Shown here piece by piece: positions 13,034 through 27,769 of a stretch of DNA of 64,000 nt (the stretch's first letter is position 1; each line of letters opens with the position of its first letter). The DNA comes from Hydractinia symbiolongicarpus (Eukaryota; Cnidaria; Hydrozoa; Anthoathecata; Hydractiniidae): NCBI RefSeq assembly GCF_029227915.1, contig NC_079883.1:30134001-30198000 (forward strand). Reading direction: 5' to 3'. Under the pieces are notes generated by a model, which was given only the letters and a program-made list of their open reading frames with translations, ran no database searches and was not told the origin of the DNA. The position numbers and the translations under genes are program-made.

Positions 13034-16012
13034 GTTGCATCGCCTTTAACAGTGAAACGATTGACTATGGGACGTAATTGAACTAACTTTGGACTGTGAC
13101 CTGATAAATGTTATAAATGAGCCAGCTTGACAACAAGAAATAACATTCTTCTTAATTTGACTTGATTGCTGGAACTCAGCGATTGCACTGGGCACTGTGG
13201 TAGCGTTTTATTAAAAAATTTAGATAAATAAGTCTTTTTTTACCGCGGGATTAATCCTGGCCGTTAGCACGCGCTGAAGAAATAGAGACATTCTTAAAAA
13301 CTACACTTCATCGACTTCTTGGCGGTATCAATCCGTTTGAGTTACAACGGTTGCGTCACATATTTGTACCAACATGTATTAAGCGATAGTGTTCTGATAT
13401 TACTAGGTTGCATCGCTTTTAACAGTAAAACGATTGATTGTGGGACTTAAATGAACTAACTTTGGATTGTGACTTGATAAATGTTATAAATGAGCCAGTT
13501 TGACTACAAGAAATAAAATTCTTCTTAATTTGACATGATTGCTGGAACTCAGCGATTACACTGGGCGCTGTGGCAGCGCTTTATTAAAAACTTAAAAAAA
13601 AGAGGCATTTTTTACTGTGGGACCAATCCTAGCCGTTATTACGCGCTGAAGAAATAGCGACAGTTTCAAAAACTACATTTCATTGACTTTCTAACGGTTT
13701 CAATCCGTTTGAGTTACAACGGTTGCGCCACATATTCGTCCCCACATGTATTTAGCGATAGTATTCTGCTTTTACTAGGTTACATCGCTTTTAACAGTGA
13801 AACTATTGACTGTGGGACTTAATTGAACTGTTTCTGGACTGTGACCTGATAAATGTTATAAATGAGCCAGTTTGACTGCAAGAAATAACATTCTTCTTAA
13901 TTTGACATGATTGCTGGAACTCAGCGATTACACTTGGCGCTGTGGCAGCGCTTTATTAAAAATTTAGGTAAATAAGTCATTTTTTACTGTGGGACCAATC
14001 CTAGCCGTTATCGCGCGCTGAAGAAATTGTGACAGTTTCAAAAACTACATTTCATTGGCTTTCTAACGGTTTCAATCCGTTTGAGTTACAACGGTTGTGC
14101 CACATATTCGTCCCCACATGTATTTAGCGATAGTATTCGTATTTTACTAGGTTGCATCGCTTTTAACAGTGAAACGATTGACTGTGGGACTTAATTGAAT
14201 TGATTTTGGACTTTGACCTTATAAATGTGATAAATGAGCCAGTTTGACTACGAGAAGTAACATTCTTCTTAATTTTACTTAATTGCTGGAACTCAGCGAT
14301 TGCACCGGGCGCTGTGGTAGAGTTTTATTTAAAAATTAAGTTAAATAAGTCATTTTTTACTGTGGGACCAATCCCAGCCATTAGTTCGCGCTGAGGAAAT
14401 AGAGACAGTTTCAAAAACTACATTTCATTGACTTTCTAACGGTATCAATCCGTTTGAGTTACAACGGTTGCGCCACATATTCGTACCAACTTGTATTTAG
14501 CGATAGTATTCTGGTATTACTAGGTTGCATCGCCTTTAACAGTGAAACGATTGACTATGGGACGTAATTGAACTAACTTTGGACTGTGACCTGATAAATG
14601 TTATAAATGAGCCAGCTTGACAACAAGAAATAACATTCTTCTTAATTTGACTTGATTGCTGGAACTCAGCGATTGCACTGGGCACTGTGGTAGCGTTTTA
14701 TTAAAAAATTTAGATAAATAAGTCTTTTTTTACTGCGGGATTAATCCTGGCCGTTAGCACGCGCTGAAGAAATAGAGACATTCTTAAAAACTACACTTCA
14801 TCGACTTCTTGGCGGTATCAATCCGTTTGAGTTACAACGGTTGCGTCACATATTTGTACCAACATGTATTAAGCGATAGTGTTCTGATATTACTAGGTTG
14901 CATCGCTTTTAACAGTGAAACGATTGATTGTGGGACTTAAATGAACTAACTTTGGACTGTGACCTGATAAATGTTATAAATGAGCCAGTTTGACTACAAG
15001 AAATAACATTCTTCTTACCTTGACTTGATGGCTGGAACTCAGCGATTACACTGGGCGCTGTGGCAGCGCTTTATTAAAAACTTAAATAAAAAAGGCATTT
15101 TTTACTGTGGGACCAATCCTAGCCGTTATTACGCGCTGAAGAAATAGCGACAGTTTCAAAAGCTACATTTCATTGACTTTCTAACGGTTTCAATCCGTTT
15201 GAGTTACAACGGTTGCGCCACATATTTGTCCCCACATGTATTTAGCGATAGTATTCGGCTTTTACTAGGTTGCATCGCTTTTAACAGTGAAACGATTGAC
15301 TGTGGGACTTAATTGAACTGTTTCTGGACTGTGACCTGATAAATGTTATAAATAAGCCAGTTTGACTACAAGAAATAACATTCTTCTTAATTTGACATGA
15401 TTGCTGGAACTCAGCGGGTACACTGGGCGCTGTGGCAGCGCTTTATTAAAAATTTAGGTAAATAGGTCATTTTTTACTGTGGGACCAATCCTAGCCGTTA
15501 TCGCGCGCTGAAGAAATAGTGACAGTTTCAAAAACTACATTTCATTGGCTTTCTAACGGTTTCAATCCGTTTGAGTTACAACGGTTGCGCCACATATTCG
15601 TCCCCACATGTATTTAGCGAGAGTATTCGTATTTTACTTGGTTGCATCGCTTTTAACAGTGAAACGATTGACTGTGGGACTTAATTGAATTGATTTTGGA
15701 CTTTGACCTTATAAATGTGATAAATGAGCCAGTTTGACTACAAGAAGTAACATTCTTCTTAATTTGACTTGATTGTTGGAACTCAGCGATTGCACTGGGC
15801 ACTGTGGTAGCGTTTTATTTAAAAATTAAGTTTAATAAGTCATTTTTTCCTGTGGGACCATTCCCAGCCGTTAGTTCGCGCTGAAGAAATAGAGACAGTT
15901 TCAAAAACTAAATTTCATTGACTTTCTAACGGTGTTGATCCGTTTGAGTTACAACGGTTGCGTCACATATTCGTACCAACATGTATTTAGTGATTTCTTT
16001 CCGATGTGACTA
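13034..16012 (+). repeat. 4-monomer HOR, two copies of about 1490 bp
   Basis: Unit 1 (13034-14523) and unit 2 (14524-16012) have starts 13034/13407/13779/14151 and 14524/14897/15269/15641. Each unit begins with the GACTATGGGACGTAATTG monomer, and the fourth monomers share GAATTGATTTTGGACTTTG. The copies separate in the second half of the fourth monomer, near 15780. Confidence 0.83.
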
Positions 16013-16385
16013 GTTGCATCGCTTTTAACAGTGAAACGATTGACTGTGGGACTTAATTGAACTGATTTTGGACTTTGACCCTATAAATGTGATGAATGAG
16101 CCAGTGTGACTACAAAAAGTGACATTCTTCTTAATTTGACATGATTGCTGGAACTCAGCGATTGCACTGGGCACTGTGGTAGCGTTTTATTTAGAAATTA
16201 AATTTAATAAGTCATTTTTTACTGTGGGACCAATCCCAGCCGTTAGTTCGCTCTGAAGAAATAGAGACAGTTTCAAAAACTACATTTCATTGACTTTCTA
16301 ACGGTGTTAATCCGTTTGAGTTACAACGGTTGCGCCACATATTCGTCCCCACATGTATTTAGCTATAGTATTCGGATATTACTAG

Positions 16386-17873
16386 GTTTCATCGCTTTTA
16401 ACGGTGAAACAATTGACTGTGGGACTTAATTGAACTGATTTTGGACTTTGACCTTATAAATGTGATAAATGAGCCAGTTTGACTACAAGAAGTAACATTC
16501 TTCTTAATTTGACTTGATTGCTGGAACTCAGCAATTGCACCGGGCGCTGTGGTAGAGTTTTATTTAAAAATTAAGTTAAATAAGTCATTTTTTACAGTGG
16601 GACCAATCCCAGCCCTCAGTTCGCGCTGAAGAAATAGAGACAGTTTCAAAAACTACATTTCATTGACTTTGTAACGGTGTTAATCCGTTTGAGTTACAAC
16701 GGTTGCGTCACATATTCGTACCAACATGTATTTAGTGATTTCTTTCCGATGTGACTAGTTGCATCGCTTTTAAGCGTGAAACGATTGACTGTGGGACTTA
16801 ATTGAGCTGATTCTGGACTGTGACCTTGTAAATGCGATAAATGAGCCAATTGGGCTCCAAGAAATACCATTCTTCTTAATTCGACATGATTGCTGGAATT
16901 CAGCGAGTACTCTAGGCTCTGTGGTAGTGCTTTATTTAAAAATTTAGATAAATAAGTCATTTTTTTACTGTGGGACCAATCCTGGCCGTTATCGCGCTGA
17001 AGAAATAGCGACAGTTTCAAAAACTACAATTCATTGACTTTTTAACGGTATCAATCCGTTTGAGTTACAACGGTTGCGCCACATATTCGTCCCCACATGT
17101 ATTTAGCGATAGTATTCTGATATTACTAGGTTGCATCGCTTTTAACAGTGAAACGATTGACTGTGGGACTTATTTGAACTGATTTTGGACTTTGACCTTA
17201 TAAATGTGATGAATGAGTCAGTTTGACTACAAGAAGTAACATTCTTCTTAATTTGACTTGATTGCTGGAACTCAGCGATTGCACCGGGCGCTGTGGTAGA
17301 GTTTTATTTAAAAATTAAGTTAAATAAGTCATTTTTTACTGTGGGACCAATCCCAGCCCTCAGTTCGCGCTGAAGAAATAGAGACAGTTTCAAAAACTAC
17401 ATTTCATTGACTTTGTAACGGTGTTAATCCGTTTGAGTTACAACGGTTGCGTCACATATTCGTACCAACATGTATTTAGTGATTTCTTTCCGATGTGACT
17501 AGTTGCATCGCTTTTAAGCGTGAAACGATTGACTGTGGGACTTAATTGAGCTGATTCTGGACTGTGACCTTGTAAATGCGATAAATGAGCCAATTGGGCT
17601 CCAAGAAATACCATTCTTCTTAATTCGACATGATTGCTGGAATTCAGCGAGTACTCTAGGCTCTGTGGTAGTGCTTTATTTAAAAATTTAGATAAATAAG
17701 TCATTTTTTTACTGTGGGACCAATCCTGGCCGTTATCGCGCTAAAGAAATAGCGACAGTTTCAAAAACTACAATTCATTGACTTTTTAACGGTATCAATC
17801 CGTTTGAGTTACAACGGTTGCGCCACATATTCGTCCCCACATGTATTTAGCGATAGTATTCTGATATTACTAG
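16386..17873 (+). repeat. Dimeric HOR, two copies of 744 bp
   Basis: The pair 16386/16758 recurs at 17130/17502. Both second monomers carry the private variant TTTTAAGCGTGAAACG and the class with AATTGGGCTCCAAGAAATACC. The match fades towards the left edge, where 16386 starts GTTTCATCG and has ACGGTGAAAC. The region also gives the longest antisense open frames of the left block, an effect of the monomer class. Confidence 0.85.
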
Positions 17874-19364
17874 GTTGCATCGCTTTTAACAGTGAAACGA
17901 TTGACTGTGGGACTTATTTGAACTGATTTTGGACTTTGACCTTATAAATGTGATGAATGAGTCAGTTTGACTACAAGAAGTAACATTCTTCTTAATTTGA
18001 CTTGATTGCTGGAACTCAGCGATTGCACCGGGCGCTGTGGTAGCACTTTATTAAAAAATTAAGATAAATAAGTCATTTTTTACTGTGGGAACAATCCTAG
18101 CCGTTAGTTCGCGCTGAAGATATAGAGACAGTTTCAAAAAATACGTTTCATTGACTTTCTAACGGTTTCAATCCGTTTGAGTTACAACGGTTGCTTCACA
18201 TATTCGTCCCCACATGTATTTAGCGATAGTATTCGGATATTACTAGGTTGCATCGCTTTTAACAGTGAAACGTTTGACTGTGGGACTTAATTGAACTGAT
18301 TTTGGACTTTGACCCTATAAATGTGATAAATGAGCCAGTGTGACTACAAAAAGTAACATTCTTCTTAATTTGACATGATTGCTGGAACTCAGCGATTGCA
18401 CTGGGCACTGTGGTAGCGTTTTATTTAGAAATTAAATTTAATAAGACATTTTATACTGTGGGACCAATCCCAGCCGTTAGTTCGCTCTGAAGAAATAGAG
18501 ACGGTTTCAAAAACTACATTTCATTGACTTTCTAACGGTGTTAATCCGTTTGAGTTACAACGGTTGCGCCACATATTCGTCCCCGCATGTATTTAGCTAT
18601 AGTATTCGGATATTACTAGGTTGCATCGCTTTTAACAGTGAAACGATTGACTGTGGGACTTAATTGAACTAACTTTGGACTGTGACCAGATAAATGTTAT
18701 AAATGGGCCAGTTTGACTACAAGAAATAACATTTTTCTTAATTTGACATGATTGCTGGAACTCAGCGATTACACAGGGCGCTGTGGTAGCACTCTATTAA
18801 AAAATTAAGATAAATAAGTCATTTTTTACTGTGGGAACAATCCTAGCCGTTAGTTCGCGCTGAAGATATAGAGACAGTTTCAAAAAATACGTTTCATTGA
18901 CTTTCTAACGGTTTCAATCCGTTTGAGTTACAACGGTTGCTTCACATATTCCTCCCCACATGTATTTAGCGATAGTATTCGGATATTACTAGGTTGCATC
19001 GCTTTTAACAGTGAAACGTTTGACTGTGGGACTTAATTGAACTGATTTTGAACTTTGACCTTAAAATGTGATAAATGAGCCAGTTTGACTACAAGAAGTA
19101 ACATTCTTCTTAATTTGACTTGATTGTTGGAACTCAGCGATTGCACTGGGCACTGTGGTAGAGTTTTAATTAAAAATTAAGTTAAATAAGTCATTCTTTA
19201 CTGTGGGACCTATCCCAGCCATTAGTTCGCGCTGAAGAAATAGAGACAGTTTCAAAAAATACATTTCATTGACTTTCTAACGGTTTCAATCCGTTTGAGT
19301 TACAACGGTTGCTTCACATATTCGTCCCCACATGTATTTAGCGATAGTATTCGGATATTACTAG

Positions 19365-22300
19365 GTTGCATCGCTTTTAACAGTGAAACGATTGACTGTG
19401 GGACTTAATTGAACTAACTTTGGACTGTGACCTGATAAATGTTATAAATGGGCCAGTTTGACTACAATAAATAACATTTTTTTTAATTTGACATGATTGC
19501 TGGAACCCAGCGATTACACAGGGCGCTGTGGTAGCACTTTATTAAAAAATTAAGATAAATAAGTCATTTTTAACTGTGGGAACAATCCTAGCCGTTAGTT
19601 CGCGCTGAAGATATAGAGACAGTTTCAAAAAATACATTTCATTGACTTTCTAACGGTTTCAATCCGTTTGAGTTACAACGGTTGCTTCACATATTCGTCC
19701 CCACATGTATTTAGCGATAGTATTCGGATATTACTAGGTTGCATCGTTTTAACAGTGAAACGTTTGACTGTGGGACTTAATTGAACTGATTTTGAACTTT
19801 GACCTTAAAAATGTGATAAATGAGCCAGTTTGACTACAAGAAGTAACATTCTTCTTAATTTGACTTGATTGTTGGAACTCAGCGATTGCACTGGGCACTG
19901 TGGTAGCGTTTTATTTAAAAATTAAGTTTAATAAGTCATTTTTTACTGTGGGACGATTCCCAGCCGTTAGTTCGCGCTAAAGAAATAGAGACGGTTTCAA
20001 AAACTACATTTCATTGACTTTCTAACGGTGTTAATCCGTTTGAGTTACAACGGTTGTGTCACATATTCGTATCAACATGCATTTTGTGATTTTTTTCCGA
20101 TGTGACTAAGTTGCATCGCTTTTAACAGTGAAACGATTGACTGTGGGACTTAATTGAACTGATTCTGGACAGTGACCTTGTAAATGCGGTAAATGAGCCA
20201 ATTGGGCTCCAAGAAATACCATTCTTCTTAATTCGACATGATTGCTGGAATTCAGCAAGTACACTAGGCTCTGTGATAGTGCTTTATTTAAAAATTTAGA
20301 TAAATAAGTCTTTTTTTCTGTGGGGCTAATCCTGGCCGTTGCACGCACTAAAGAAATAGAGACATTCTCAAAATCTACACTTCATCGACTTCTTGGCAGT
20401 ATCAATCCGTTTGAGTTACAACGGTTGCTTCACATATTCGTCCCACATGTATTTAGCGATAGTATTCGGATATTACTAGGTTGCATCGCTTTTAACAGTG
20501 AAACGATTGACTGTGGGACTGAATGGAACTAACTTTGGACTGTGACCTGATAAATGTTATAAATGGGCCAGTTTGACTACAAGAAATAACATTTTTCTTA
20601 ATTTGACATGATTGCTGGAACCCAGCGATTACACAGGGCGCTGTGGTAGCACTTTATTAAAAAATTAAGATAAATAAGTCATTTTTTACTGTGGGAACAA
20701 TCCTTGCCGTTAGTTCGCGCTAAAGATATAGAGACAGTTTCAAAAAATACATTTCATTGACTTTCTAACGGTTTCAATCCGTTTGAGTTACAACGGTTGC
20801 TTCACATATTTGTCCCCACATGTATTTAGCGATAGTATTCGGATATTACTAGGTTGCATCGTTTTAACAGTGAAACGTTTGACTGTGGGACTTAATTGAA
20901 CTGATTTTGAACTTTGACCTTAAAAATGTGATTAATGAGCCAGTTTGACTACAAGAAGTAACATTCTTCTTAATTTGACTTGATTGTTGGAACTCAGCGA
21001 TTGCACTGGGCACTGTGGTAGCGTTTTATTCAAAAATTAAGTTTAATAAGTCATTTTTTACTGTGGGACCATTCCCAGCCGTTAGTTCGCGCTAAAGAAA
21101 TAGAGACGGTTTCAAAAACTACATTTCATTGACTTTCTAACGGTGTTAATCCGTTTGAGTTACAACGGTTGTGTCACATATTCGTATCAACATGCATTTT
21201 GTAATTTTTTTCCGATGTGACTAAGTTGCATCGCTTTTAACAGTGAAACGATTGACTGTGGGACTTAATTGAACTGATTCTGGACAGTGACCTTGTAAAT
21301 GCGGTAAATGAGCCAATTGGGCTCCAAGAAATACCATTCTTCTCAATTCAACATGATTGCTGGAATTCAGCAAGTACACTAGGCTCTGTGATAGTGCTTT
21401 ATTTAAAAATTTAGATAAATAATTCTTTTTTTCTGTGGGACTAATCCTGGCCGTTGCACGCACTGAAGAAATAGAGACATTCTCAAAATCTACACTTCAT
21501 CGACTTCTTGGCAGTATCAATCCGTTTGAGTTACAACGGTTGCGTCACATATTCGTACCAACATGTATTTAACGATAGTATTCTGATATTACTATGTTGC
21601 ATCGCCTTTAACAGTGAAACGATTGACTGTGGGACTTAATTGAACTAACTTTGGACTGTGACCTGATAAATGTTATTAATAAGCCAGTTTGACTACAAGA
21701 AATAACATTTTTCTTAATTTGACATGATTGCTGGAACTCAGCGATTACACAGGGCGCTGTGGTAGCACTTTATTAAAAAATTAAGATAAATAAGTCATTT
21801 TTTACTGTGGGACCAATTCTAGCCGTTAGTTCGCGCTGAAGAAATAGAGACGGTCTCAAAAACTACACTTTATCGACTTCTTGGCAGTATCAATACGTTT
21901 GAGTTACAACGGTTGCGTCACATATTCGTACCAACATGTATTTAACGATAGTATTCTGATATTACTAGATTGCATCGCCTTTAACAGTGAAACGATTGAC
22001 TGTGGGACTTAATTGAACTAACTTTGGACTGTGACCTGATAAATGTTATTAATAAGCCAGTTGACTACAAGAAATAACATTTTTCTTAATTTGACATGAT
22101 TGCTGGAACTCAGCGATTACGCAGGTCGCTGTGGTAGCACTTTATTAAAAAATTAAGATAAATAAGTCATTTTTTACTGTGGGACCAATCCTAGCCGTTA
22201 GTTCGCGCTGAAGAAATAGAGACAGTTTCAAAATCTACACTTCATCGACTTCTTGGCAGTATCAATCCGTTTGAGTTACAACGGTTGCGTCACATATTCG

Positions 22301-25300
22301 TACCAACATGTATTTAACGATAGTATTCTGATATTACTATGTTGCATCGCTTTTAACAGTGAAACGATTGACTGTGGGACTTAATTGAACTAACTTTGGA
22401 CTGTGACCTGATAAATGTTATAAATGGGCCAGTTTGACTACAATAAATAACATTTTTTTTAATTTGACATGATTGCTGGAACCCAGCGATTACACAGGGC
22501 GCTGTGGTAGCACTTTATTAAAAAATTAAGATAAATAAGTCATTTTTTACTGTGGGACCAATTCTAGCCGTTAGTTCGCGCTGAAGAAATAGAGACGGTC
22601 TCAAAAACTACACTTTATCGACTTCTTGGCAGTATCAATCCGTTTGAGTTACAACGGTTGCGTCACATATTCGTACCAACATGTATTTAACGATAGTATT
22701 CTGATATTACTAGATTGCATCGCCTTTAACAGTGAAACGATTGACTGTGGGACTTAATTGAACTAACTTTGGACTGTGACCTGATAAATGTTATTAATAA
22801 GCCAGTTGACTACAAGAAATAACATTTTTCTTAATTTTACATGATTGCTGGAACTCAGCGATTACGCAGGTCGCTGTGGTAGCACTTTATTAAAAAATTA
22901 AGATAAATATGTCATTTTTTACTGTGGGACCAATCCTAGCCGTTAGTTCGCGCTGAAGAAATAGAGACAGTTTCAAAAAATACATTTCATTGACTTTCTA
23001 ACGGTTTCAATCCGTTTGAGTTACAACGGTTGCTTCACATATTCGTCCCCACATGTATTTAGCGATAGTATTCGGATATTACTAGGTTGCATCGCTTTTA
23101 ACAGTGAAACGATTGACTGTGGGACTTAATTGAACTAACTTTGGACTGTGACCTGATAAATGTTATAAATGGGCCAGTTTGACTACAATAAATAACATTT
23201 TTTTTAATTTGACATGATTGCTGGAACCCAGCGATTACACAGGGCGCTGTGGTAGCACTTTATTAAAAAATTAAGATAAATAAGTCATTTTTAACTGTGG
23301 GAACAATCCTAGCCGTTAGTTCGCGCTGAAGATATAGAGACAGTTTCAAAAAATACATTTCATTGACTTTCTAACGGTTTCAATCCGTTTGAGTTACAAC
23401 GGTTGCTTCACATATTCGTCCCCACATGTATTTAGCGATAGTATTCGGATATTACTAGGTTGCATCGTTTTAACAGTGAAACGTTTGACTGTGGGACTTA
23501 ATTGAACTGATTTTGAACTTTGACCTTAAAAATGTGATAAATGAGCCAGTTTGACTACAAGAAGTAACATTCTTCTTAATTTGACTTGATTGTTGGAACT
23601 CAGCGATTGCACTGGGCACTGTGGTAGCGTTTTATTTAAAAATTAAGTTTAATAAGTCATTTTTTACTGTGGGACGATTCCCAGCCGTTAGTTCGCGCTA
23701 AAGAAATAGAGACGGTTTCAAAAACTACATTTCATTGACTTTCTAACGGTGTTAATCCGTTTGAGTTACAACGGTTGTGTCACATATTCGTATCAACATG
23801 CATTTTGTGATTTTTTTCCGATGTGACTAAGTTGCATCGCTTTTAACAGTGAAACGATTGACTGTGGGACTTAATTGAACTAATTCTGGACAGTGACCTT
23901 GTAAATGCGGTAAATGAGCCAATTGGGCTCCAAGAAATACCATTCTTCTTAATTCGACATGATTGCTGGAATTCAGCAAGTACACTAGGCTCTGTGATAG
24001 TGCTTTATTTAAAAATTTAGATAAATAAGTCTTTTTTTCTGTGGGGCTAATCCTGGCCGTTGCACGCACTAAAGAAATAGAGACATTCTCAAAATCTACA
24101 CTTCATCGACTTCTTGGCAGTATCAATCCGTTTGAGTTACAACGGTTGCTTTACATATTCGTCCCACATGTATTTAGCGATAGTATTCGGATATTACTAG
24201 GTTGCATCGCTTTTAACAGTGAAACGATTGACTCTGGGACTGAATGGAACTAACTTTGGACTGTGACCTGATAAATGTTATAAATGGGCCAGTTTGACTA
24301 CAAGAAATAACATTTTTCTTAATTTGACATGATTGCTGGAACCCAGCGATTACACAGGGCGCTGTGGTAGCACTTTATTAAAAAATTAAGATAAATAAGT
24401 CATTTTTTACTGTGGGAACAATCCTTGCCGTTAGTTCGCGCTAAAGATATAGAGACAGTTTCAAAAAATACATTTCATTGACTTTCTAACGGTTTCAATC
24501 CGTTTGAGTTACAACGGTTGCTTCACATATTTGTCCCCACATGTATTTAGCGATAGTATTCGGATATTACTAGGTTGCATCGTTTTAACAGTGAAACGTT
24601 TGACTGTGGGACTTAATTGAACTGATTTTGAACTTTGACCTTAAAAATGTGATTAATGAGCCAGTTTGACTACAAGAAGTAACATTCTTCTTAATTTGAC
24701 TTGATTGTTGGAACTCAGCGGTTGCACTGGGCACTGTGGTAGCGTTTTATTCAAAAATTAAGTTTAATAAGTCATTTTTTACTGTGGGACCATTCCCAGC
24801 CGTTAGTTCGCGCTAAAGAAATAGAGACGGTTTCAAAAACTACATTTCATTGACTTTCTAACGGTGTTAATCCGTTTGAGTTACAACGGTTGTGTCACAT
24901 ATTCGTATCAACATGCATTTTGTAATTTTTTTCCGATGTGACTAAGTTGCATCGCTTTTAACAGTGAAACGATTGACTGTGGGACTTAATTGAACTGATT
25001 CTGGACAGTGACCTTGTAAATGCGGTAAATGAGCCAATTGGGCTCCAAGAAATACCATTCTTCTCAATTCGACATGATTGCTGGAATTCAGCAAGTACAC
25101 TAGGCTCTGTGATAGTGCTTTATTTAAAAATTTAGATAAATAATTCTTTTTTTCTGTGGGACTAATCCTGGCCGTTGCACGCACTGAAGAAATAGAGACA
25201 TTCTCAAAATCTACACTTCATCGACTTCTTGGCAGTATCAATCCGTTTGAGTTACAACGGTTGCGTCACATATTCGTACCAACATGTATTTAACGATAGT

Positions 25301-25950
25301 ATTCTGATATTACTATGTTGCATCGCCTTTAACAGTGAAACGATTGACTGTGGGACTTAATTGAACTAACTTTGGACTGTGACCTGATAAATGTTATTAA
25401 TAAGCCAGTTTGACTACAAGAAATAACATTTTTCTTAATTTGACATGATTGCTGGAACTCAGCGATTACACAGGGCGCTGTGGTAGCACTTTATTAAAAA
25501 ATTAAGATAAATAAGTCATTTTTTACTGTGGGACCAATCCTAGCCGTTAGTTCGCGCTGAAGAAATAGAGACGGTTTCAAAAACTACACTTTATCGACTT
25601 CTTGGCAGTATCAATCCGTTTGAGTTACAACGGTTGCGTCACATATTCGTACCAACATGTATTTAACGATAGTATTCTGATATTACTAGATTGCATCGCC
25701 TTTAACAGTGAAACGATTGACTGTGGGACTTAATTGAACTAACTTTGGACTGTGACCTGATAAATGTTATTAATAAGCCAGTTGACTACAAGAAATAACA
25801 TTTTTCTTAATTTGACATGATTGCTGGAACTCAGCGATTACGCAGGTCGCTGTGGTAGCACTTTATTAAAAAATTAAGATAAATAAGTCATTTTTTACTG
25901 TGGGACCAATCCTAGCCGTTAGTTCGCGCTGAAGAAATAGAGACAGTTTC
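19365..25950 (+). repeat. 10-monomer HOR with 3721-bp period
   Basis: Monomers at 19365, 19738, 20110, 20480, 20853, 21225, 21596 and 21969 recur in the same order at 23086, 23459, 23831, 24201, 24574, 24946, 25317 and 25690, each offset by 3721 bp. Private markers repeat at this offset: CAATAAATAACATTTTTTTT, the shortened start GTTGCATCGTTTTAAC, GGACTGAATGGAACT, and the altered start GATTGCATCG. Monomers 22341 and 22714 complete copy 1 and resemble 21596/21969 as a dimer. Three-monomer steps of 1115 bp (20110 to 21225) lie within the unit, so the large repeat was built from smaller ones. The match ends near 25950. Confidence 0.88.
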
Positions 25951-26061
25951 AAAAATTACATTTTATTGACTTTCTAACGGTGCCAATCCGTTTGAGTTAC
26001 AACGGTTGCGTCACATATTCGTCCCCACATGTATTTAGCGATAGTATTCGGATATTACTAG

Positions 26062-27552
26062 GTTGCATCGCTTTTAACAGCGAAACGTTTGACTGTGGGA
26101 CTTAATTGAAATAATTTTGGACTTTGACATTAAAAATGTTATAAATGAGCCAGTTTAACTACAAGAAGTAACATTATTCTTAATTTGACTTGATTGCTGG
26201 AACTAAGCGATTGCACTGGGCACTGTGGTAGCGTTTTACTTAAAAATTTAGATAAATAAGTCTTTTTTTACTCTGGGACTAATCCTGGCCGTTAGCACGC
26301 GCTGAAAAAATAGAGAGATTCTCAAAAAATACACTTCATCGACTTCTTGGTTGCATCAATCCGTTTGAGTTACAACGGTTGCGTCACATATTCGTACCAA
26401 CATGTATTTAGCGATAGTATTCTGATATTACTAGGTTGCATCGCCTTTAACAGTGAAACGATTGACTGTGGGACTTAATTGAACTAACTTTGGAGTGTGA
26501 CCTGATAAATGTTATAAATGAGCCAGTTTGTCAGCAAGAAATATCATTCTTCTTAATTTGACTTGATTGCTGGAACTCAGCGATTGCACTGGGCGCTGTG
26601 GTAGAGTTTTATTTAAAAATTAAGTTAAATAAGTCATTCTTTACTGTGGTACCAATCCCAGCCATTAGTTCGCGCTGAAGAAATAGAGACAGTTTCAAAA
26701 ATTACATTTTATTGACTTTCTAACGGTGCCAATCCGTTTGAGTTACAACGGTTGCGTCACATATTCGTCCCCACATGTATTTAGCGATAGTATTCGGATA
26801 TTACTAGGTTGCATCGCTTTTAACAGCGAAACGTTTGACTGTGGGACTTAATTGAAATGATTTTGGACTTTGACCTTAAAAATGTTATAAATGAGCCAGT
26901 TTGACTACAAGAAGTAATATTATTCTTAATTTGACTTGATTGCTGGAACTAAGCGATTGCACTGAGCACTGTGGTAGCGTTTTATTCAAAAATTTAGATA
27001 AATAAGTCTTTTTTTACTCTGGGACTAATCCTGGCCGTTAGCACGCGCTGAAAAATTAGAGAGATTCTCAAAAACTACACTTCATCGACTTCTTGGTTGC
27101 ATCAATCCGTTTGAGTTACAAAGGTTGCGTCACATATTCGTACCAACATGTATTTAGCGATAGTATTCTGATATTACTAGGTTGCATCGCCTTTAACAGT
27201 GAAACGATTGACCGTGGGACTTAATTGAACTAACTTTGGAGTGTGACCTGATAAATGTTATAAATGAGCCAGTTTGTCAGCAAGAAATATCATTCTTTTT
27301 AATTTGACTTGATTGCTGGAACTCAGCGATTGCACTGAACGCTGTGGTAGAGTTTTATTTAAAAATTAAGTTAAAAAAGTCATTCTTTACTGTGGGACCA
27401 ATCCAAGCCATTAGTTCGCCCTGAAGAAATAGAGACAGTTTCAAAAACTACTTTTCGTTGACTTTCTAACGGTGTCAATCCGATTGAGTTACAACGGTTG
27501 CGTCACATATTCGCACCACATGTATTTAGCGATAGTATTCGGATATTACTAG
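26062..27552 (+). repeat. Dimeric HOR, two copies of 746 bp
   Basis: The pair 26062/26435 recurs at 26808/27181. Shared private variants are AACAGCGAAACGTTTG, TTACTCTGGGAC and CTTCTTGGTTGCATCAATCC, the last of which replaces the usual GGCGGTATCAATCC. Small indels and substitutions separate the copies. Confidence 0.83.
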
Positions 27553-27769
27553 GTTGCATCGCTTTTAACAGTGAAACGTATGACTGTGGGACTTAATTGA
27601 ACTGATTTTGGACTTTGACCTTGTAAATGTGATAAATGAGCCAGTTTGACTACAAGAAGTAACATTTTTCTTAATTTGACTTGATTTCTGGAACCCAGCG
27701 ATTGCACTGGGCACTGTGGTAGCGTTTTGTTTAAAAATTAAGTTATATAAGTCATTTTTCACTGTGGGA

